Assembly: GCA_937900695.1 (NCBI GenBank) | Contig: CALCFD010000027.1 | Coordinates: forward strand, 1-19,728 | DNA from: an uncultured Eubacterium sp. | GTDB lineage: Bacteria > Bacillota > Clostridia > Peptostreptococcales > Anaerovoracaceae | Length of the DNA: 19,728 nucleotides | Direction: 5' to 3' | Shown: piece by piece, positions 5,448 through 13,783 of the stretch | Numbering within the stretch: position 1 is the first letter of the stretch | Layout: the number at the start of each line of letters is the position of its first letter | Notes under the pieces: generated by a model | Database searches by the model: none | Seen by the model: only the letters and a program-made list of their open reading frames with translations | What the model was told of the DNA's origin: nothing | Position numbers and translations under genes: made by a program

Positions 5448-6296
5448 TTATACACTTTTTTCAGAATATTTACAATCTAAATATTTTTTTGAAATTTCAT
5501 CATTGGGAATGATATCTGCATATAAGTTTTTTTCGTCTACATTTCCCATAAAAACTAGTGCTTCATAGTTAGAAATCTTTTTTGTTTCCGGGAATGTTGA
5601 AGCGATGGCAACACCAACTCCAGCAACTTCTACGTCAAGTTCTGATAAGAGCTCATATATACCTTTAATGCTACCACCGGCTCTCATAAAATCGTCTATT
5701 ATAAGTGCTTTTGAACCTGGAATTACAGATTTTTTAGAAACTGACATCTTTTGCATGCGACCTGCAGAACCTGAAAAATAGTTGATGCTTATAGTAGGGC
5801 CTTCAGAAATTTTAGGCTCTCTTCTTACTACAACAGTAGGGATATTTAATAGTTTTGCAGTCATAAGAGCTAAAGGTATACCTTTTGTTTCAATTGTAAC
5901 TACATAATCAGCATTTCTAGATGCAAAGATGTGGGCAAATATACTTGCCATTTCATAAACAAATGATGGTTCAAACATTAAGTCGGACGTGTAGAGGAAT
6001 CCACCGCCTAGAAATCTAAATTTGTTATTTAACTCTTTGCAAAGCTTTTTTTGTGTTTTGATGCAAAATTCTTTAGTGACAAATGGTACAAATTTTACAC
6101 CACCTGTTGGTCCAGGTATGGTAATTATGTTACCGAGCTCCATTTCATATAGGGCGTTTCTAACGATATTTATGTCTTCGCTTATTGTGGATTTTGCAGT
6201 ATTGAATTTTTTACAAAAATCATTGAGTTTGAATATATGATTTGGCTTATCAGTGAACATTTTTACTATTACAGCTATTCTTCCTGCTCGTTTCAT
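5448..6296 (-). CDS. purR: PurR, purine operon repressor (PRPP-responsive)
   Basis: PurR represses purine synthesis genes and is relieved by PRPP. The 282-residue protein has an N-terminal winged-helix domain (about 1-72, with KFNTAKSTISEDINIVR and PGPTGGVKF) and a phosphoribosyltransferase-like domain. The PRPP loop is clear at 199-209 (IIDDFMRAGGS), and ETKGIPLA lies at 136-143. The start follows AAGGAGATT. It is divergent from murC with a 117-base gap and is cotranscribed with spoVG. The nearby prs makes PRPP, the ligand PurR senses, so the neighbourhood joins sensor and source, as in Bacillus. I did not find a clear PurBox in the gap. Confidence 0.95.
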   Translation of the reverse strand: MKRAGRIAVIVKMFTDKPNHIFKLNDFCKKFNTAKSTISEDINIVRNALYEMELGNIITIPGPTGGVKFVPFVTKEFCIKTQKKLCKELNNKFRFLGGGFLYTSDLMFEPSFVYEMASIFAHIFASRNADYVVTIETKGIPLALMTAKLLNIPTVVVRREPKISEGPTISINYFSGSAGRMQKMSVSKKSVIPGSKALIIDDFMRAGGSIKGIYELLSELDVEVAGVGVAIASTFPETKKISNYEALVFMGNVDEKNLYADIIPNDEISKKYLDCKYSEKSV

Positions 6297-6413
6297 CTTT
6301 AATCTCCTTAAAAAAATCTATAGATTAATTTTATCAAAAAAGCAGAAAATTCACCACAAAAATACATATATATGTTATAATTTTAACGTGTTTAATAATT
6401 GGAGGACTAATAT

Positions 6414-7796
6414 ATGTTGAATATAAATAATATAAAAAAAGTACACTTTATAGGAATTGGCGGCATAGGCATGTCAGCTATTGCAGATATACTAATTGCA
6501 CAAGGATTGAAAGTATCAGGATCAGATATGAATCAAGGTGCTATGGTAGAAAAACTAGCTAATGATGGAGCTGAAATTTATATCGGACATGATGGAGATA
6601 ATATTAAAGATGTTGACTTAGTTGTGTATACTGCTGCCATTGGTAATGACAATCCTGAATTAGTAAAAGCTAGAGAATTAAATATAAAAACTATTACGCG
6701 TGCTCAGATGCTTGGAATTTTAATGGAACAGTGTAAAAATAGTATCGCTGTTGCAGGAACACATGGTAAGACTACTACAACGTCTATGCTTTCTTTGATT
6801 TTAAAGGATGCAGATCTTGATCCAACGCTTTTAGTTGGTGGAAATTTAGCTGAATTAAATGGCAATGTAAGAGTTGGAAGTCATGATTATTTCGTAACAG
6901 AAGCGTGCGAATATATGGATAGTTTTTTATCTTTAAGACCCAAAATTGAAGTTATTTTAAATATCGATTCAGATCATCTTGACTACTTTAGAGATATTGA
7001 CCATATTGTTGAAAGTTTTGAAAAGTTTACAAATTTAGTGCCAGAAGATGGTATGATTTTAGCATACAGTGCAAATCCATTTGTTAGAAAAGCTGTTAAA
7101 GGATTAAAAAATGTTAAGACATTTGGATTAGATGAGGGTTGTGACTACGCTGCCTTAAATATAGATTTTGACCAAAATGGCTTACCTAGTTATGAACTTT
7201 ATAATCATGGGAAAAAGCTTTGTGATATATCACTAAATATTCCTGGAGAATATAATATACTTAATTCTCTAGCTGCAGTGGGATGTGCACATATGCTAGG
7301 TGTTGATTTAGAAGTTGCTAAAAAAACACTTGAAAATTATAATGGCACTGAGAGAAGATTCGATGTTATGGGTGTAACAAAAAAAGGAGCAAAGGTGATT
7401 GATGACTACGCTCATCATCCAACTGAAATTAAAGCTACTTTGAAGGCTGCTCATAATATTGCACATAAAAATTTATGGTGTTTATTTCAGCCACATACAT
7501 ATACTAGAACGATTGCTTTATTTGATCAGTTTGCAGAAGCTTTTGAAGATGCAGATAAGATTGTGCTAGTAGAGATTTATGCGGCAAGAGAAAAGAATAT
7601 TCATAAGATAAGTTCAGAGTCATTAGTGCCTGCCATTAAAAAGAATTTCCCAGATAAAGAAGTTTGCTTTATTAAAGAATTTGAAGATATTGTCGATTAT
7701 GTTAGAGAAAATAGTCAGGAAGGCGATTTGATTATAACTATGGGTGCTGGCGATGTATATAAAATAGGTGAAATGATTTTAGAAAAGGACAAGTAA
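6414..7796 (+). CDS. murC: MurC, UDP-N-acetylmuramate-L-alanine ligase
   Basis: MurC adds L-Ala to UDP-MurNAc using ATP, the first peptide step of peptidoglycan precursor synthesis in the cytoplasm. The 460-residue protein has the Rossmann-like GIGGIGMSAIA (14-24), the ATP loop GTHGKTTTT (115-123), TEACEY (162-167) and the C-terminal domain with DYAHHPTEI (331-339) and FQPHTYTR (358-365). The start follows TTGGAGGA. A TATAAT at 6376-6381 may be its -10, but no good -35 is seen. It heads a tight operon: the next gene starts one base after its stop. It links cell-wall synthesis to prs, pth and mfd. Confidence 0.97.
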   Translation: MLNINNIKKVHFIGIGGIGMSAIADILIAQGLKVSGSDMNQGAMVEKLANDGAEIYIGHDGDNIKDVDLVVYTAAIGNDNPELVKARELNIKTITRAQMLGILMEQCKNSIAVAGTHGKTTTTSMLSLILKDADLDPTLLVGGNLAELNGNVRVGSHDYFVTEACEYMDSFLSLRPKIEVILNIDSDHLDYFRDIDHIVESFEKFTNLVPEDGMILAYSANPFVRKAVKGLKNVKTFGLDEGCDYAALNIDFDQNGLPSYELYNHGKKLCDISLNIPGEYNILNSLAAVGCAHMLGVDLEVAKKTLENYNGTERRFDVMGVTKKGAKVIDDYAHHPTEIKATLKAAHNIAHKNLWCLFQPHTYTRTIALFDQFAEAFEDADKIVLVEIYAAREKNIHKISSESLVPAIKKNFPDKEVCFIKEFEDIVDYVRENSQEGDLIITMGAGDVYKIGEMILEKDK

Positions 7797-7797
7797 A

Positions 7798-8487
7798 ATG
7801 ATTGAATTAACTCAAGAAAGAAAAATGGAAATAAATTTAAAACATCAAGAAAATGGTGTTAGATTTATTGACATTAATACAGCTTATATTGATGAAAATG
7901 TTAAAATTGGAAAAGGCACAGTAATTTATCCTACAGTTGTTATTGAAGGAAAATGTACAATTGGTGAAAATTGCATTATCGGTATGTGTACACGTATTTG
8001 CGATAGTATCATTGGAGATGGTACAGAAATACAAAATTCTGTAATTACTGAAAGTAAAATTGGATCAGAGACTAAAGTAGGGCCATTTGCATATCTAAGA
8101 CCAAAGAGCAATGTTGGTGACAAGTGCAAGGTTGGTGATTTTGTTGAAATGAAAAATTCAAACTTTGGTAATGGAAGTAAGGCATCACATTTAACTTATA
8201 TAGGAGATAGTGATGTTGGAGAAGGTGTAAACTTAGGTTGTGGTGTAGTATTTGTAAACTACGATGGTACAAATAAACATAGATCTACAGTTAAGGATGG
8301 AGCTTTTATTGGATGTAATTCTAATTTAGTTTCTCCAGTAACAGTAGAGGAGGGAGCTTATATTGCCGCTGGAAGTACGGTAACAAGCGATGTTCCAGAG
8401 GAATCATTATATGTTGCAAGAAGCAAAGGAAGAGTTATTGAAGGATGGGTCAAGAAAAGAGGCCTTATTAAAGGTAAGAAGAAGTAA
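7798..8487 (+). CDS. GlmU-type acetyltransferase domain, without the uridylyltransferase half
   Basis: The 229-residue protein matches only the C-terminal half of GlmU: a left-handed beta-helix of hexapeptide repeats (for example VKIGKGTVI, CTIGENCII, SIIGDGTEI). That half acetylates glucosamine-1-phosphate with acetyl-CoA. Key family residues are visible: GPFAYLRP (95-102), SKASHLTYIGD with His131 at the position of the catalytic His, and NYDG (154-157). Usual GlmU has about 455 residues, and the N-terminal UTP-binding domain is absent, with murC's stop one base before the start codon. The ribosome site AAAGGAC lies inside the end of murC. A separate uridylyltransferase elsewhere, or a different sugar substrate, would be needed. 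The position before prs matches glmU of Bacillus. Confidence 0.85.
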   Translation: MIELTQERKMEINLKHQENGVRFIDINTAYIDENVKIGKGTVIYPTVVIEGKCTIGENCIIGMCTRICDSIIGDGTEIQNSVITESKIGSETKVGPFAYLRPKSNVGDKCKVGDFVEMKNSNFGNGSKASHLTYIGDSDVGEGVNLGCGVVFVNYDGTNKHRSTVKDGAFIGCNSNLVSPVTVEEGAYIAAGSTVTSDVPEESLYVARSKGRVIEGWVKKRGLIKGKKK

Positions 8488-8497
8488 GGAGGAAAAA

Positions 8498-9445
8498 ATG
8501 AAAAACAGAGCTTTTGCAGATTACAAATTATTTGCGGGAAATTCACATCGTGAATTAGCTCAAGAAATTGCTGACATTATGGGTAAGCCGCTTGGCGACG
8601 CAGAAGTTAAAAAGTTTAGTGACGGTGAAATTTCAGTTTCAATTGGTGAAACAGTTAGAGGGGTTGACGTGTTTATTATTCAGTCAACATGTAATCCAGT
8701 AAATGATAATCTAATGGAAACATTAATTATGATTGATGCTATGAAGAGAGCTTCAGCTGGTAGAATTAATGTTGTGCTTCCGTATTATGGATATGCTAGA
8801 CAGGATAGAAAAGCTAAGGCAAGAGATCCAATCACAGCTAAGCTAGTTGCAAATGTGCTAGTTGCTGCAGGTGCAGATAGAGTTGTTACTATGGATTTAC
8901 ACGCTGCTCAGATTCAGGGATATTTTGATATTCCAGTAGATCATTTATTAGGTATGCCTATTTTAGTTGACTACTATTCAGATAATCATCTTGAAGATCT
9001 TGTAATAGTATCTCCAGATCACGGTTCAGTAACAAGAGCTAGAAAGATGGCAGAGCCACTAAATGCTCCTATTGCAATTATTGATAAGAGAAGACCAGAA
9101 CCAAATAAAAGTGAAATCATGAACATTATCGGTAATATTGAAGGCAAAAACTGCATCGTTGTAGATGATATGATTGATACAGCTGGAACTATTTGTAATG
9201 CTGGTAAAGCACTAATGGAGCTAGGGGCTAAAAGTGTAAGAGCATGTGCAACTCATGCAGTGTTATCAGGTCCTGCAATCGAAAGACTTGAAGAATCACC
9301 ATTTAGCGAAGTAGTACTATTAAATACTATTCCACTAGCAGAAGGAGTTAGCGAAAAGTTCAAGACTCTTTCAGTTGCACCATTATTTGCTGAAACAATA
9401 GAACGTATCCATAACAGCGAATCAATTAGTGGATTGTTCAAATAA
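8498..9445 (+). CDS. prs: Ribose-phosphate pyrophosphokinase
   Basis: The enzyme makes PRPP from ribose-5-phosphate and ATP, feeding purine, pyrimidine, His and Trp synthesis. The ATG at 8498 follows a perfect AAGGAGG. Upstream extension of the frame runs into the previous gene and is not used. The 315-residue product shows SDGEI (41-45), PYYGYARQDRK (95-105), DLHAAQIQGYF with His135, the flexible loop KRRPEP (197-202) and the PRPP loop VVDDMIDTAGT (221-231). It follows the GlmU-like gene by 10 bases and is followed by pth at 22 bases. Class I family with the regulatory-site length. Confidence 0.97.
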   Translation: MKNRAFADYKLFAGNSHRELAQEIADIMGKPLGDAEVKKFSDGEISVSIGETVRGVDVFIIQSTCNPVNDNLMETLIMIDAMKRASAGRINVVLPYYGYARQDRKAKARDPITAKLVANVLVAAGADRVVTMDLHAAQIQGYFDIPVDHLLGMPILVDYYSDNHLEDLVIVSPDHGSVTRARKMAEPLNAPIAIIDKRRPEPNKSEIMNIIGNIEGKNCIVVDDMIDTAGTICNAGKALMELGAKSVRACATHAVLSGPAIERLEESPFSEVVLLNTIPLAEGVSEKFKTLSVAPLFAETIERIHNSESISGLFK

Positions 9446-9467
9446 ATTTTAAGGAGAAGCTTAAATT

Positions 9468-10031
9468 ATGTACGTAATTGTTGGACTGGGAAATCCCGGC
9501 AAAAAATATGAAAATACAAGACATAATATAGGTTTTATCACTATCGATTACTTAGCAGATGAGTTAGGTATAAAAGTAAATAAGATTAAACATAAAGCTC
9601 TGGTTGGAGAAGGTCGTATCTCCAACCAGAAAATTATTTTAGTGAAACCTCAGACATATATGAACTTAAGTGGTGAATCTGTTAGAGAAATTGTTGATTA
9701 TTATAAAATTGATATGGATGAGCTAATTGTTATTTACGATGATATCGATATTGATAAAGGTGCTGTGCGTATAAGAAAAAAAGGTAGTGCTGGCACCCAT
9801 AATGGTATGAGATCTATAATTAAACATTTGGGAGATAATAACTTTCCAAGAGTAAGAATAGGCATAGGTAAAAATCCGAAGATTCCTTTGGTTGATTATG
9901 TAATAGGAGGATTTACTAAAGAGGAGGTTGAGCCTATGGAAAAGGCTGTCAGTCATGCAGCTAAAGGAGTAATTTCTATAGTTGAGGATGGTCTTGACCT
10001 GGCGATGAATAGATACAATGTCAATATATAA
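9468..10031 (+). CDS. pth: Peptidyl-tRNA hydrolase
   Basis: Pth frees tRNA from peptidyl-tRNAs that drop off stalled ribosomes. The 187-residue protein has the opening VGLGNPG (5-11) with Asn9, the catalytic His19 in NTRHNIGF, YMNLSG with Asn66, the Asp91 region (IYDDIDI) and GTHNGMRS with Asn112. The start follows TAAGGAGAAG. It overlaps the next gene, mfd, by 14 bases, suggesting translational coupling. The prs-pth-mfd order is as in Bacillus (where pth is spoVC), minus the intervening ctc and fin genes. Confidence 0.97.
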   Translation: MYVIVGLGNPGKKYENTRHNIGFITIDYLADELGIKVNKIKHKALVGEGRISNQKIILVKPQTYMNLSGESVREIVDYYKIDMDELIVIYDDIDIDKGAVRIRKKGSAGTHNGMRSIIKHLGDNNFPRVRIGIGKNPKIPLVDYVIGGFTKEEVEPMEKAVSHAAKGVISIVEDGLDLAMNRYNVNI

Positions 10032-13000
10032 CATAGCAGGTGTATCAGATAGTAGAACCGCAGCAGCTTGCGGAAAAATAATAAATAATAGAAAGGGCCA
10101 GAGTCTTGTGATTGCTTCAAATATGAGCAGAGCACAAAAGTTAGCATCTGACCTTTCTTTTTTCGTGGAAAAAAAGGTATATCTGATGGAATCAGAAGAT
10201 GATACCTTTACTTTTTATGATGCTAAAAATAGAGACGCATTAGATAAGAGACTGAAGGTTATGAAGGCTCTTTGTATGAATGAGGAATGTGTTATAGTAG
10301 TACCGGCCTTTGCTGCTATTAAAAAACTAATTCCTAAAAGTATTTTTTCTAAAAATCATCTCGATTTTAAAGTGGATGAAGAAATAAATTTAGATAAGAT
10401 ACCAGAAAAAATGATTAATATGGGATATGAAAGAGTTGCCATGATATATGGTAAAGGTCAATTTTCTATAAGAGGTAGTATTATAGATATTTACTCCCCA
10501 TATGATGAAAATACATATAGAATAGAACTATTTGATACAGAAATTGAATCTATCAGAAGTTTTGACGTGGATACTCAAAGATCTATAGAAAAAATAAAAG
10601 AAATAAATATTTATCCGGCTAGTTCCATAGTTAAAGATGAGGAAGCCTATAAGAGAGCTGAAACTTTGATTGAAAATAGATACAGCTTTTTAGACGAGAG
10701 AAAACATGAGCTTTTAGATCATATTGAAAATATGGATAATATACAGCAGTTAGAATACTATATAGACTATTTCTATGAAAGACCTGAGACTTTGATAGAT
10801 TATATGAAAGATTCTTTGGTGATAATTGATGATCCAGTTCGCATAGAAGAAAGTGTAGATACTAGGGCTGTAGAATATAATATGGATTTTAAGGAAATGC
10901 TTTCAAAGGGTAGAGTCGTAAAAGAGGATTTCGATAATTTTCCTAGTGTAGAAGATTATCAAAAGCTTTATGAAGCAGATGAGGTTTTTTTATGTACTCC
11001 TTTTGTAAAACGTGTTAAAGGCGTTTCAAAGTATGATGAAATCTATAATATTAGATCCATGGAGACCTTAGATTTTAATGGTCAAATGGATATTTTTGCA
11101 AAGGAAGTTAGAAAATACATCAAGAAGAAATACAAAGTTTTAATAGTTTGCTCAACAAAAGATCGACTTGAAAATGTAAAAGACTTTTTATCTAGAGAAG
11201 AACTTATAAATAAGGTTTGGATAAAAGAAGGAACTTTAAGTCGCGGAATGGATTTCCTTGATGAAAATTTTGTTATCATTACAGATAGAGATATTTTTGG
11301 ATCACAAAAAACTAAGCGTAAAAAGCCTAAAAAGTTTAAAAATGCTAAACCTATAAAAGCTTTTACAGAAATTAAACCTGGAGATTATGTAGTTCATGAA
11401 AATCATGGCGTTGGAAAATACTTAGGTATTAAGCAACTTGAACTAAGAGGCATAAAAAAAGACTATATGCATATTAAGTATGCAGGAGATGATGTACTAT
11501 ATGTACCTGTAGAGCAGATGTCTCTAATACAGAAGTATGTAGGATCAGAATCTGTAACTCCTAAAGTATATAAGCTATCAGGAACAGAATGGAAAAAAAC
11601 TAAGGCTAAAGCCAAAGAGGCTATTGCACAGATGGCAAAAGAGCTAATCGAACTTTCGGCTGCAAGAAAAGCTGATCCAGGTTACGCTTTTTCAGAAGAT
11701 ACAGTTTGGCAAAAAGAGTTTGAAGATAGCTTTCCATATGAAGAAACGCAAGATCAGCTAAGATGTATTGAGGAAATTAAAAGAGATATGGAAAAACCAG
11801 AAGCCATGGATAGACTATTATGTGGTGATGTAGGTTATGGAAAGACTGAAGTTGCTGCTAGAGCTATGTTTAAATGTGCAGTGGAAGGTAAACAAGTGGC
11901 TGTTTTAGTTCCTACGACCATTCTCGCAAATCAACACTACAATTCTTTAAAAGATAGATTTGAAAAATTCCCGTTTAAGGTTGAAATGTTATCAAGATTT
12001 AGAACTCCAGCTCAGCAGAAATTAATAGTTGAAGGAGTGCAAAAGGGTACAATAGATGTTATTATAGGTACTCATAGATTATTATCAGATGATATTAAAT
12101 TTAAAGATTTGGGGCTTTTAGTAATCGATGAGGAACAACGTTTTGGCGTTGCGCATAAAGAAAAAATTAAGAAACTTCGTCAAAATATAGATGTTTTAAC
12201 TCTTTCTGCGACTCCAATTCCTAGAACGCTTCATATGTCATTGGTTGGAATTAGAGATATGAGTGTTATTGAAGAACCTCCTTATGAGAGAATTCCTGTG
12301 CAAACATATGTTATGGAAGAAGATGATTATATAATTAGAGAAGCGATAGAAAGAGAAGTCGGTAGAGGTGGACAGGTATTTATAATTTATAATAAAGTTA
12401 GAGGAATTCAGCGTTTGGCCAATAGGATTCAGAGTCTTGTTCCAGATAAAAGAGTATTAGTTGGGCATGGACAGATGGGAGAGCATCAGCTTGAGGAAGT
12501 TATGATGCAATTTATAAACGGTGAAGCTGATGTTTTAATTGCGACAACCATTATTGAAACTGGAATAGACATTCCAAATGCAAATACTGAAATTATTATT
12601 GATGCCGATAAATTTGGACTTTCACAGCTCTATCAGTTGAGAGGAAGAGTTGGAAGATCAACTAAACTAGCTTATGCTTATCTTATGCATAAAAAAGAAA
12701 AGGTTTTAAATGAAGTTGCAGAAAAAAGATTGAGAGCGATTAAAGAGTTTACGGAGTTTGGAGCTGGATTTAAAATAGCTATGAGAGATCTTGAAATTAG
12801 AGGAGCTGGAAATTTACTTGGAACTGAGCAACATGGGCACATGATAAGCATTGGATATGAGCTTTATTGTAAGCTAGTTGATGAGGCTGTAGCGGCACTT
12901 AAGGGTAAGATCATCAAAGATGAAAGAGAAGAAGTTACTATTGATGTGAGAGTTGCGGCGTATATTCCGCCTGAATATATATATGATGAAGTTACAAAAT

Positions 13001-13308
13001 TAAATGTTTATAAGCAGATTGCTTCTGTAGAAAATCATCAGGAAGCAAGTGACCTTATTGATGAACTTGAGGATAGATTTGGCAATATGCCTATAGAAGT
13101 TAAAAATCTTATTCATGTGGCAGTTATTAGAAGTTATGCAGAGGAACTTTGCATTAGAAAAATACAGGAAAAAGGTAATCAGATTATTTTTACTTATGAT
13201 AATGGTGGACCAAAGCCAGTGGCTATATATAAAAGGGCTGGAATTGAGGTTTTAGAAGATATTGCTGGTTTTCTTGAAATGTTCTTAAAAAAGAACATTA
13301 TGACATAA
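10018..13308 (+). CDS. mfd: Mfd, transcription-repair coupling factor
   Basis: Mfd pushes stalled RNA polymerase off damaged DNA and recruits UvrA. In order it shows an N-terminal UvrB-like region (about 1-340), the RNA-polymerase-binding CarD-like domain (about 450-515, KPGDYVVHENHGVGKYLG), and the RecG-like motor. The motor has Walker A GDVGYGKT (603-610), DEEQ (704-707), SATPIPRT, and the motif VI arginines LRGRVGRS near 875-883. A C-terminal TRCF domain closes it (IDVRVAAYIPPEYI). At 1096 residues it is shorter than Bacillus Mfd (about 1177), mainly at the N-terminus. The start codon lies inside pth and has no clear ribosome site, so coupling is likely. A downstream start is possible. Confidence 0.96.
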   Translation: MSIYNIAGVSDSRTAAACGKIINNRKGQSLVIASNMSRAQKLASDLSFFVEKKVYLMESEDDTFTFYDAKNRDALDKRLKVMKALCMNEECVIVVPAFAAIKKLIPKSIFSKNHLDFKVDEEINLDKIPEKMINMGYERVAMIYGKGQFSIRGSIIDIYSPYDENTYRIELFDTEIESIRSFDVDTQRSIEKIKEINIYPASSIVKDEEAYKRAETLIENRYSFLDERKHELLDHIENMDNIQQLEYYIDYFYERPETLIDYMKDSLVIIDDPVRIEESVDTRAVEYNMDFKEMLSKGRVVKEDFDNFPSVEDYQKLYEADEVFLCTPFVKRVKGVSKYDEIYNIRSMETLDFNGQMDIFAKEVRKYIKKKYKVLIVCSTKDRLENVKDFLSREELINKVWIKEGTLSRGMDFLDENFVIITDRDIFGSQKTKRKKPKKFKNAKPIKAFTEIKPGDYVVHENHGVGKYLGIKQLELRGIKKDYMHIKYAGDDVLYVPVEQMSLIQKYVGSESVTPKVYKLSGTEWKKTKAKAKEAIAQMAKELIELSAARKADPGYAFSEDTVWQKEFEDSFPYEETQDQLRCIEEIKRDMEKPEAMDRLLCGDVGYGKTEVAARAMFKCAVEGKQVAVLVPTTILANQHYNSLKDRFEKFPFKVEMLSRFRTPAQQKLIVEGVQKGTIDVIIGTHRLLSDDIKFKDLGLLVIDEEQRFGVAHKEKIKKLRQNIDVLTLSATPIPRTLHMSLVGIRDMSVIEEPPYERIPVQTYVMEEDDYIIREAIEREVGRGGQVFIIYNKVRGIQRLANRIQSLVPDKRVLVGHGQMGEHQLEEVMMQFINGEADVLIATTIIETGIDIPNANTEIIIDADKFGLSQLYQLRGRVGRSTKLAYAYLMHKKEKVLNEVAEKRLRAIKEFTEFGAGFKIAMRDLEIRGAGNLLGTEQHGHMISIGYELYCKLVDEAVAALKGKIIKDEREEVTIDVRVAAYIPPEYIYDEVTKLNVYKQIASVENHQEASDLIDELEDRFGNMPIEVKNLIHVAVIRSYAEELCIRKIQEKGNQIIFTYDNGGPKPVAIYKRAGIEVLEDIAGFLEMFLKKNIMT

Positions 13309-13321
13309 TTGTAATTTTTCC

Positions 13322-13350
13322 TTGACTTATTTGTATGAGTACTATAAAAT
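13322..13350 (+). promoter_or_regulatory. Promoter of the 42-residue peptide gene
   Basis: TTGACT (13322-13327) is followed by TATAAAAT (13343-13350). Spacing to TATAAA is 15, and to TAAAAT it is 17. It lies right after the mfd stop. Confidence 0.6.
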
Positions 13351-13386
13351 TACTTAATGCACAACAATAGAAAGTTGAGGTAATTT

Positions 13387-13515
13387 ATGACTAATATAAT
13401 CGGGCCTATGCTTGTGATTGCAGGGATGATAATAGTATGTACATTTTTGTTAGGATTTGCAGGTATAAATAGGAAAAATGATCAGTCTGATTCAAAAGAT
13501 GATGAATATAACTAA
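13387..13515 (+). CDS. Small single-pass membrane peptide, 42 aa
   Basis: I do not recognise this peptide. ATG at 13387 follows GTTGAGGTAA, a fair ribosome site, and the frame ends at TAA 13513-13515. The product starts MTNIIGPM and has one hydrophobic stretch (about residues 3-26), then a basic turn (NRK) and a polar, acidic tail (SDSKDDEYN). This suggests a membrane-anchored micropeptide with a cytoplasmic tail. It has its own promoter and terminator, so it forms a unit of its own between mfd and the next operon. It is short enough that chance cannot be excluded, but signals on both sides support it. Confidence 0.6.
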   Translation: MTNIIGPMLVIAGMIIVCTFLLGFAGINRKNDQSDSKDDEYN

Positions 13516-13539
13516 ATATTGTTAATACATTGTATGTAA

Positions 13540-13579
13540 AAGGTCTCTGGTGCTGCTTTATGCCGCTGGAGGCTTTTTG
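13540..13579 (+). terminator. Terminator of the 42-residue peptide gene
   Basis: AGGTCTCTGGTG and CGCTGGAGGCTT can pair over about 12 bp with several G-T pairs, followed by five T. It may also catch readthrough from mfd. Confidence 0.75.
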
Positions 13580-13718
13580 TTTATTATAAGATATAAAACA
13601 TAATTAGTATATTTAGAAAAATATCATCACTTAAGCCAATTTAAAATTCGATAGAATATAGTGAAAGGAACATACGGTATCTAAATTGATTACAAAAACG
13701 TTAGATTAGGTACTTTTT

Positions 13719-13749
13719 CCTTGAAATTTCAAGGCTCATAGTATAAAAT
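13719..13749 (+). promoter_or_regulatory. Promoter with overlapping 16-bp palindrome, upstream of the deaminase operon
   Basis: CCTTGAAATTTCAAGG (13719-13734) is a perfect 16-base palindrome. It contains TTGAAA (13721-13726), a possible -35 for TATAAAAT (13742-13749) at 15-17 bases. A repressor bound there would block the promoter of the operon starting at 13784. The rest of the 200-base gap, from 13580, shows nothing else I can name. Confidence 0.5.
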
Positions 13750-13783
13750 AGTTTGGTACTAATTGAGAATGAAAGGAATTAAT

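Noticed and set aside
8390..8497. 36 extra N-terminal codons for prs
   Set aside because: They overlap the end of the previous gene in another frame, while AAGGAGG sits right before the ATG at 8498.
7837..8546. Several minus-strand frames across the GlmU-like gene
   Set aside because: Shadows of the repetitive beta-helix coding; low-complexity His/Leu/Ser content and no ribosome sites.
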